NCBI GenBank assembly: GCA_027489245.1
Contig: JAIYAC010000026.1
Span: forward strand, 1 to 64,000
Origin: Neisseriaceae bacterium
GTDB taxonomy: Bacteria > Pseudomonadota > Gammaproteobacteria > Burkholderiales > Chromobacteriaceae
DNA length: 64,000 bases
Direction of reading: 5' to 3'
Shown here: in pieces, positions 62,853-64,000 of the stretch
How the letters are laid out: the number at the start of each line of letters is the position of its first letter
How positions within the stretch are numbered: position 1 is the stretch's first letter
Program-made: the position numbers and the translations under genes
The notes under the pieces: generated by a model
Seen by the model: the letters and a program-made list of their open reading frames with translations, nothing else
The model's database searches: none
Told to the model about the DNA's origin: nothing

Positions 62853-63656
62853 TCAGGCGGCGGGCAGGTGCTGCTGCAGGCGGGCGGCCAGCGGCCAGGC
62901 CTGCCATGTGCGCCCATCCAGCTGGCGCACCGGCCAGATACCGGCCAGGCTATTGCAGACGAACACTTCATCCGCGGCCAACAGTTCGGCAGGCAACACG
63001 CGCTGCTCGGCTACCGTCATACCCAGCTGGCGCGCGGTCTCGATGATGCAGGCGCGCATGGCACCGGATACGCCGCAGCGGTCCAGCCGCGGCGTAAACA
63101 GCTGCCCCGCTTGCACCCAGAACAGGTTGCTCATGGTGCCTTCCACCACGGTGCCATCGCTGTCCAGCATCAGACCTTCGGCGATGGCCGGGTCGCTCCA
63201 CTCGCTGCGCGCCAGCACGTTTTCCAGCCGATTCAGGTGTTTGATCCCCGCCAGCAAAGGCTGCAAGCCCAGCTGCGTGCTGCACCAGCGCAGCGCAATG
63301 CCCTGCGCGGCACGCTCGGCCGGGTAACCCACCCACGCGGCAGCGCTGACGATGCGGGTAGGCTGCACCGTGGCCGGTATGGCGTAGCCACGTTGGCCGC
63401 TGCCACGCGTCAGCACCACCTTGGCCACGGCGCGCGGCAAGCCGGCGCAGACGGTGGCGATTTCTGCCAGCAGCAGCGCCTCGTCCGGGCACGGCAGGCG
63501 CAAGGCGGCGCAGTCTGCGGCCAACCTTTGCCACTGCCAGCGCCATAGGCGGGGCTGGCCAGCCAGTACTTCCAGCGTGCGGTACAGGCCGTCGCCGTAG
63601 GCCAGGCCACGGTCGCTAGCCGGCAGGCTGTCTGCGACGACACCATTGATCAGCAT
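62853..63656 (-). CDS. pabC: Aminodeoxychorismate lyase
   Basis: GLAYGDGLYRTLEVLAGQPRLWRWQWQRL, VEGTMSNLFWVQAG, GVSGAMRACIIETA. Confidence 0.9.
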   Translation of the reverse strand: MLINGVVADSLPASDRGLAYGDGLYRTLEVLAGQPRLWRWQWQRLAADCAALRLPCPDEALLLAEIATVCAGLPRAVAKVVLTRGSGQRGYAIPATVQPTRIVSAAAWVGYPAERAAQGIALRWCSTQLGLQPLLAGIKHLNRLENVLARSEWSDPAIAEGLMLDSDGTVVEGTMSNLFWVQAGQLFTPRLDRCGVSGAMRACIIETARQLGMTVAEQRVLPAELLAADEVFVCNSLAGIWPVRQLDGRTWQAWPLAARLQQHLPAA

Positions 63657-64000
63657 GCCAGCTCCTTGCCCAGGCAAATGGACGCGCTGCGGCCAACATA
63701 ATGGCCGTAAGGGGGAATCTCGCGGTAGCCGTGGCGCAGGTAAAACTGCACGGCACGGGTATTGATGCGGCGGGTAGACAGCCACAGCTGGCGATAGCCA
63801 AAGCCTGCGGCCTGCTGCTCCAGCGCCGCCAGTAGCTGCACGCCCAGGCCCTGGCTGCCGGGCGCCGCGTACATGCGCTTGAGCTCGGCCACACCCTGCA
63901 GCAAGGGGCGCAGCGCGCCACAGCCATGCGGCTGGCCGCCAGCATCACAGGCCAGCAGGAACACGGCACCGTCGCCGCGCACGTCGTCGGCGTCAAACGA
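63650..64000 (-). CDS. GNAT family acetyltransferase, truncated by window edge
   Basis: ELKRMYAAPGSQGLGVQLLAALEQQA, NTRAVQFYLRHGYREIPPYG; frame open to position 64000. Confidence 0.85.
   Translation of the reverse strand, partial: SFDADDVRGDGAVFLLACDAGGQPHGCGALRPLLQGVAELKRMYAAPGSQGLGVQLLAALEQQAAGFGYRQLWLSTRRINTRAVQFYLRHGYREIPPYGHYVGRSASICLGKELAC

Larger units (their letters stand above)
110..63697. repeat. Dispersed DUS-like 10-mer GTTGGCCGCA / TGCGGCCAAC, about 50 exact copies
   Basis: Exact copies read by eye. (+) starts: 110, 1752, 2627, 5348, 10193, 13651, 15798, 16695, 17154, 25660, 26046, 33748, 34371, 34849, 35847, 40303, 40897, 43377, 46727, 47902, 48211, 52001, 52920, 53521, 58307, 59131, 60600, 62271. 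(-) starts: 3751, 5528, 6581, 14872, 16149, 17169, 18940, 19513, 20754, 28309, 36279, 38507, 39263, 49301, 51054, 51341, 52767, 54085, 59224, 59395, 63516, 63688. Feature span is first to last copy. Confidence 0.93.

Noticed and set aside
110-63697. Explaining the 10-mer as a Chi-like, KOPS-like or REP element
   Set aside because: Not favoured: about equal numbers on both strands without an evident switch, no REP-type long palindromic unit at most copies, and frequent intragenic location. Whole-genome strand analysis is still needed.
1-64000. CRISPR arrays, prophage, IS elements, rRNA or tRNA genes
   Set aside because: No regularly spaced repeats, transposase or phage proteins, or structured RNA sequences recognised. 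The dispersed 10-mer is irregularly spaced and embedded in genes, so it is not a CRISPR.

Overview
The window is a gene-dense, GC-rich chromosomal segment of a betaproteobacterium. Family content and gene order (rpsF-priB-rpsR-rplI, cmk-rpsA-ihfB-lapA-lapB, hldD/rfaE, ubiC-ubiA, purN/purM, mfd) suggest Neisseriales outside the classical Neisseria clade, such as a Chromobacteriaceae-like organism; this is inference. Nearly all genes are intact housekeeping or metabolic genes. I found no rRNA, tRNA, CRISPR array, prophage or transposase. Two signals are not explained by the gene list. (1) The 10-mer 5'-GTTGGCCGCA-3' (reverse complement TGCGGCCAAC) occurs about 50 times on both strands, inside and between genes, sometimes as inverted pairs forming terminators. 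This is how DNA uptake sequences (DUS/USS) behave, but the sequence matches neither the Neisseria DUS nor the Pasteurellaceae USS. (2) The convergent, apparently gene-free gap at 16650-17222 contains a perfect sigma-54 -24/-12 promoter match, an NtrC-type enhancer palindrome with a second half-site, and terminator hairpins, suggesting a nitrogen-regulated non-coding RNA or a relict regulatory region. Smaller observations include a CsoR-operator copper mini-operon, an 18-bp palindromic operator candidate, an internally duplicated protein of unknown function, a tandem GNAT duplication and an AT-rich orphan lipoprotein gene. All work was by eye. Motif counts and start codons are approximate, and family names come from recalled sequence motifs rather than searches.
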